Shown piece after piece: positions 7,231-10,193 of a DNA stretch of 10,193 nucleotides. The position numbers and the translations under genes are program-made. The stretch is taken from assembly GCA_000697335.1 (NCBI GenBank), contig JNEM01010447.1, positions 1 through 10,193 on the forward strand, given 5' to 3'. Numbering within the stretch: the stretch's first letter is position 1; every line of letters begins with the position of its first letter. Under the pieces are notes generated by a model. That model made no database searches. It was not told where the DNA came from and saw nothing but the letters and a program-made list of their open reading frames with translations. Source of the DNA: Conidiobolus incongruus B7586 (Eukaryota > Entomophthoromycota > Entomophthoromycetes > Entomophthorales > Conidiobolaceae).

Positions 7231-8503
7231 ATGGTTCAACAGACTTCAATCACCAGCTTCTTTACGAAAACTTCTAAGAATAAAGACACTAATAAAGATG
7301 TGGCAACTAATACTGAAGCCAAGACTACCAAGTCAGACACACCTTACAACAAACCCCAAGTGAAAGAAACTCCAATGGGCGGCAAAGTAAAGACTTTTTC
7401 GAGAGCTGCCTTGACTCCAGCAGAAAAAGAATTACTCAAGTTGGAGTTGGAAAACATGGGCTCCGACTGGTTCGATATTTTATTACCTGAGTTTAAAAAG
7501 CCTTACTTCCAAAAGGTAACTTGTACAATTGTATTATATATCACGTTATTAAATATATTTTTAGTTGAAAAAATCTTTAAAAGATAAATTTGCAACTGAG
7601 AAGATTTATCCTCCCAGTAAATTTCATAATATTTGAGTTGATATTGTTTTAACTATTGGATGTAGAGGAACAGGTGTACAGTTGGTCCAAATTTACCCCA
7701 TTTGACAAGGTTAAGGTAGTGATTTTGGGACAAGGTAAAAATAATTCATTAATTATATTAAAGTGGATTAATAGATATTGATCAATTATTGTGTTTTAGA
7801 TCCTTACCACCAACCTGGACAAGCTCATGGTAAAAATAACGTAATTCATAGCTTTAAACCATATATATTTAATTGGAAAATTATAGGTTTAGCTTTCAGT
7901 GTCAACAAAGGCGTTTACATTCCACCATCATTGCAAAATATTTACAAGGGGATTAAAATGGATTATCCTGAATTTACCATTCCTAATCATGGGTAATTCT
8001 TATGTCTAATTAATAATATTTCTAATCTAAATTTTAAAATAGATTTTTAAAGAATTGGGCAGATCAAGGTGTACTCATGTTGAATACGGTATTAACAGTT
8101 AAGGACAGCAATCCCAACTCTCATAAAACTTTGGGTTGGGAAACTTTTACAGGTAATTTATTATACAATTATTAATTGTTTATATTAATTTCTATCAATT
8201 TAGATGAAATCATTCGCCAAATTGGTCAAAACGGCAATAACGTAGTATTCTTACTATGGGGCAAAAATGCCAGATCTAAGAGATCTTTAATCGATCGCGT
8301 AAGTACCAATTAATCAGCATTAATTCAATTGGATTTTAACATAGTTTTAGAAAAAGCATCTCATCCTAGAAACCGTACACCCCTCACCACTTTCTGCCCA
8401 CCATGGATTCTTCTCGGCTAAGCACTTCCTTAAAGCTAACGAGTATTTGATCTCCAAGGGTCTCAAGCCAATTGATTGGAACCGTGTCAATGAAGAAGGT
8501 TAG
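7231..8503 (+). CDS. UNG1: Family 1 uracil-DNA glycosylase with PCNA-binding N-terminus, 8 exons
   Basis: Exons are 7231-7515, 7565-7616, 7666-7734, 7800-7829, 7887-7992, 8043-8152, 8204-8298 and 8351-8503 (900 nt, 299 aa). The seven introns are 49, 49, 65, 57, 50, 51 and 52 nt, all GT-AG. The enzyme cuts uracil from DNA to begin base excision repair. All family motifs are intact once spliced: GQDPYH with the general base D136, GQAHGLAFSV (143-151), LMLNT with N195, LLWGKNA in the beta-strand before the last motif, and [11 protein letters not shown] with H259. The N-terminus QTSITSFF (residues 4-11) fits the PCNA-interacting peptide Qxx(I/L/M)xx(F/Y)(F/Y), as in human nuclear UNG2. Residues 12-60 are a lysine- and threonine-rich linker. 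No mitochondrial presequence is seen on this form. Exon 8 uses the second of two tandem AG acceptors (8350, not 8344), as the first gives an immediate stop. The protein ends [11 protein letters not shown], near the usual family end; a further spliced exon at 8717 is possible but less likely. Confidence 0.96.
7800..7829 (+). other. UNG1: 30-nt UNG1 microexon carrying the catalytic loop
   Basis: This exon supplies [10 protein letters not shown], split by phase-1 introns on both sides. It holds the water-activating aspartate D136 (its first base comes from exon 3). Skipping it would remove ten residues in frame and destroy activity. The exon is bounded by TTTTAG at 7794-7799 and GTAAAA at 7830. 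Confidence 0.85.
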
Positions 8504-9635
8504 TTTTTGTGGACTTTATTAAATATTATTATATCATGTCATTTTCATTCAATATTGATAAATCAATTATATTATCATTATCAATTCTTCAAAAACAGTT
8601 ATATAATAGATATTTTGTTACAATAATCCATAGATATATAGAATATATAATGCATAAACAATCCTCCAAATTGGATTATAAATTTAGGTTGTAATATTTT
8701 CATAAAATTTTTACAGTTACAAAGCAAGGAATTAATCCTTCAGGAAGGATAATTTTATAATTTGACTATTTAAAATCGACTAATTAGATCCTTAAGATTG
8801 ATAATATAGAATAAGTATATAATTAATTAATGTCATGTTTCAGAGTTACATAATATATTCATAACAATACTATTATATGATCTTATAATTTATATAGTTT
8901 TAATCGTTACTTATATCAATTATCTAAATAGTCAACATTATAATTTTAATTAAATAAATTTCCTCAAATGTCATATTTTCAGAATCTTTGAAATATTTAA
9001 ATATTTAAATCTAATTAGTAAAAAATTTAAAAATATATGAAACTATTTAAAATTAAAATAGCCAATTAATTTATTGACAATTTCATCAACATATTGTCAA
9101 TTCGATTTTATATTGATTATAAACTCAATTTACAAGGATATATTAATATTAATAATTATAAAAACTTATGAAATAAATAATATTAGAGTGTTTAGAGCAA
9201 GTTTAGAACATTTTTAGTTTATTCTAAGAAATAGAGAAAATTTTCATAATAATTCGATGTTAATATTGATATATTATATAAAATATTTCATATTTTCAAG
9301 TGAATAATTTTTGAAAATCAAATTAAAAAATAATATCAAATATCTAAGATAAACAAAGTTAATTATGCTTAATTGAATATAATATTAGGGTGATTTAACA
9401 GCAGTATTTAAAAATTTTCGCAAGTCTTTTTAACAAATTATCACTATGTTTCATTTCATAAATATTATTTTTGGATTTGTAGAGCAAATTTTCACCAATT
9501 TAGTAAAACTTAAAATTCATAATGATTAATAATAAACCCTTGGTATTGTTTAAAATATCAAAATAGACCTAAAGTTTATATATATTAGTTAAAATTAATT
9601 AAATTTAATATACTATAAAGTACCGAATATAAAAT
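8504..9635. other. AT-rich gap downstream of UNG1, no certain gene
   Basis: About 1.1 kb of strongly AT-rich DNA with stops in every frame. The short open frame at 8509-8694 is low-complexity and unconvincing. A small richer patch at about 8717-8760, directly after TTTTTACAG, could be an alternative last exon of UNG1. A 16-base palindrome, AAATATTTAAATATTT, lies at 8991-9006 but is expected from composition. Nothing else stands out. Confidence 0.55.
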
Positions 9636-9911
9636 TTATAAATCTGTCGCATCCTGTTCCTTCGGATAAACAAGATTAAGGAACCAGTCCCGTGAATCAT
9701 CACAAGGACACACATTGCACAGCCACATCCCTGCAACCTCTTAAAATACCTTTAAATATACCAGTAGCTTCTATCATGGAAGCTTGATTTTGGTTCATAT
9801 TCAAAATTCACAACTCTAATACCAACTATCCTCTCCCATATCTAACACTTCCAAACGTAACCCCTCTGCCTTGGTGTTACTTAAATCACCCACCAATTTA
9901 TCATTAGTCAT
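9636..9911 (-). pseudogene. Broken protein-coding remnant of unknown family
   Basis: The minus strand here has coding character that the surrounding AT-rich gap lacks. An ATG at 9911 opens a 31-codon frame (begins MTNDKLVGDLSNTKAEG and continues LRLEVLDMGEDSWY). A second frame nearby reads IRVVNFEYEPKSSFHDRSYW, and a third, ending at a TAA at 9636-9638, reads CDDSRDWFLNLVYPKEQ. The three lie one after another in different frames, so this is most simply an old host gene fragment with at least two breaks. I do not recognise the family; the LRLEVLDMG stretch is faintly leucine-rich-repeat-like. Unannotated introns are an alternative, but no junction set I tried joins the pieces cleanly. It may be kin to the F-box-like gene that starts 92 bases away in the other direction. 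Confidence 0.45.
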
Positions 9912-10003
9912 ACCATACTACTCACTTATCTGAATAATAAAATCTATTCTGCTACAATTTCTTTTCTTATTTAGCTTTACTCACTATTACATAATTTTAT
10001 AAT
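9912..10003. promoter_or_regulatory. Short divergent spacer upstream of the right-edge gene
   Basis: Only 92 bases separate the broken minus-strand remnant from the ATG at 10004. A pyrimidine-rich run ending TTTCTTATTTAG at about 9963-9974, preceded by a CTGAATAAT word, looks like the 3' end of an intron, so the right-edge gene could have an intron in its leader. No clear TATA box is evident. Confidence 0.3.
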
Positions 10004-10193
10004 ATGTCTCTCATTCGTTCTAATCTGCCCAATTTACAGTTAATCCCATATGATGAACCCAATCGGATGGCCATTGCGACCCAACTGGTCCTCATGGCCC
10101 CTAGAGTTGTAGATCACATAGTCACTTATATCTCCGACCATCATGGCGAAATATTAGAGCTGGCATTGATACCCCTAGCTAATCTCGTTACAA
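10004..10193 (+). CDS. N-terminus of an F-box-like protein (cut by window edge)
   Basis: The frame from the ATG at 10004 stays open for 63 codons to the right edge. The protein begins MSLIRSNLPNLQLIPYDEPN. Residues about 29-63 (MAPRVVDHIVTYISD, then ILELALIPLANLV) resemble the start of an F-box: a hydrophobic proline-containing entry, an Ile-rich helix, a short loop, and a second helix with the LxxLALI pattern where the family has a pattern like LxxLSLV. F-box proteins bring substrates to SCF ubiquitin ligases by binding Skp1, and usually carry leucine-rich or other repeats further on, which would lie outside this window. The match is by eye and short, so the family call is tentative; that the stretch is coding is more secure. 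Confidence 0.55.
   Translation, partial: MSLIRSNLPNLQLIPYDEPNRMAIATQLVLMAPRVVDHIVTYISDHHGEILELALIPLANLVT

Noticed and set aside
7778-7996. Open frame read through UNG1 intron 4 as a separate gene
   Set aside because: It is UNG1 exons 4 and 5 plus the in-frame intron between them, not an independent gene.
8509-8694. 61-codon open frame after UNG1
   Set aside because: Isoleucine-, tyrosine- and serine-rich, as expected of random AT-rich DNA, with no family resemblance.
9656-9684. GTTCCTT/AAGGAAC inverted repeat as a tRNA or small RNA
   Set aside because: The seven-base arms do not form a cloverleaf, and the stretch reads better as minus-strand coding sequence.
1-10193. A novel multi-gene defence, toxin or mobile system
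   Set aside because: The recognisable genes are unrelated housekeeping genes with their own promoters. No cluster logic, integrase, transposase, reverse transcriptase or repeat array was seen.

Overview
The window looks like nuclear DNA of a filamentous or early-diverging fungus. It is very AT-rich between genes, and three of its four recognisable genes are cut by short GT-AG introns, 49 to 65 bases long except for one of 105. The gene set is ordinary eukaryotic housekeeping: a mitochondrial complex I subunit (absent from fermentative budding yeasts of the Saccharomyces type), a Sec14-family lipid transfer protein, an ER SNARE of the Sec20 family ending in an HDEL-like tail, and a PCNA-binding uracil-DNA glycosylase. 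AT content and intron style would suit Entomophthoromycotina such as Conidiobolus, but that placement is a guess. No prokaryotic operon, CRISPR array, rRNA, tRNA or intact mobile element was seen.

Layout. 1-522 (-): N-terminal 174 codons of an unrecognised protein running off the left edge. 523-1253: spacer with a perfect 11-bp hairpin inside a looser inverted repeat, plus a split direct repeat. 1254-2048 (+): NDUFS8 in three exons, 212 aa. 2049-3913: long AT-rich gap. 3914-4783 (+): intronless Pdr16/Pdr17-like phosphatidylinositol transfer protein, 289 aa. 4784-5426: convergent gap. 5427-6457 (-): SEC20 in four exons, 284 aa. 6458-7230: shared divergent promoter region. 7231-8503 (+): UNG1 in eight exons, 299 aa. 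8504-9635: AT-rich gap. 9636-9911 (-): broken coding remnant of unknown family. 10004-10193 (+): start of a gene with an F-box-like N-terminus, cut by the right edge.

The genes do not form a pathway. Two of them, the lipid transfer protein and Sec20, act in membrane traffic or lipid supply; NDUFS8 serves respiration and UNG1 serves DNA repair. The spliced models were built by hand: every junction keeps frame and restores family motifs. I found no convincing novel multi-gene system. The points most worth a second look are the 30-base UNG1 exon that carries the catalytic loop next to a stop-free 57-base intron, the hairpin and duplicated segment near 500-910, the unidentified left-edge gene, and the broken remnant near 9.7 kb.
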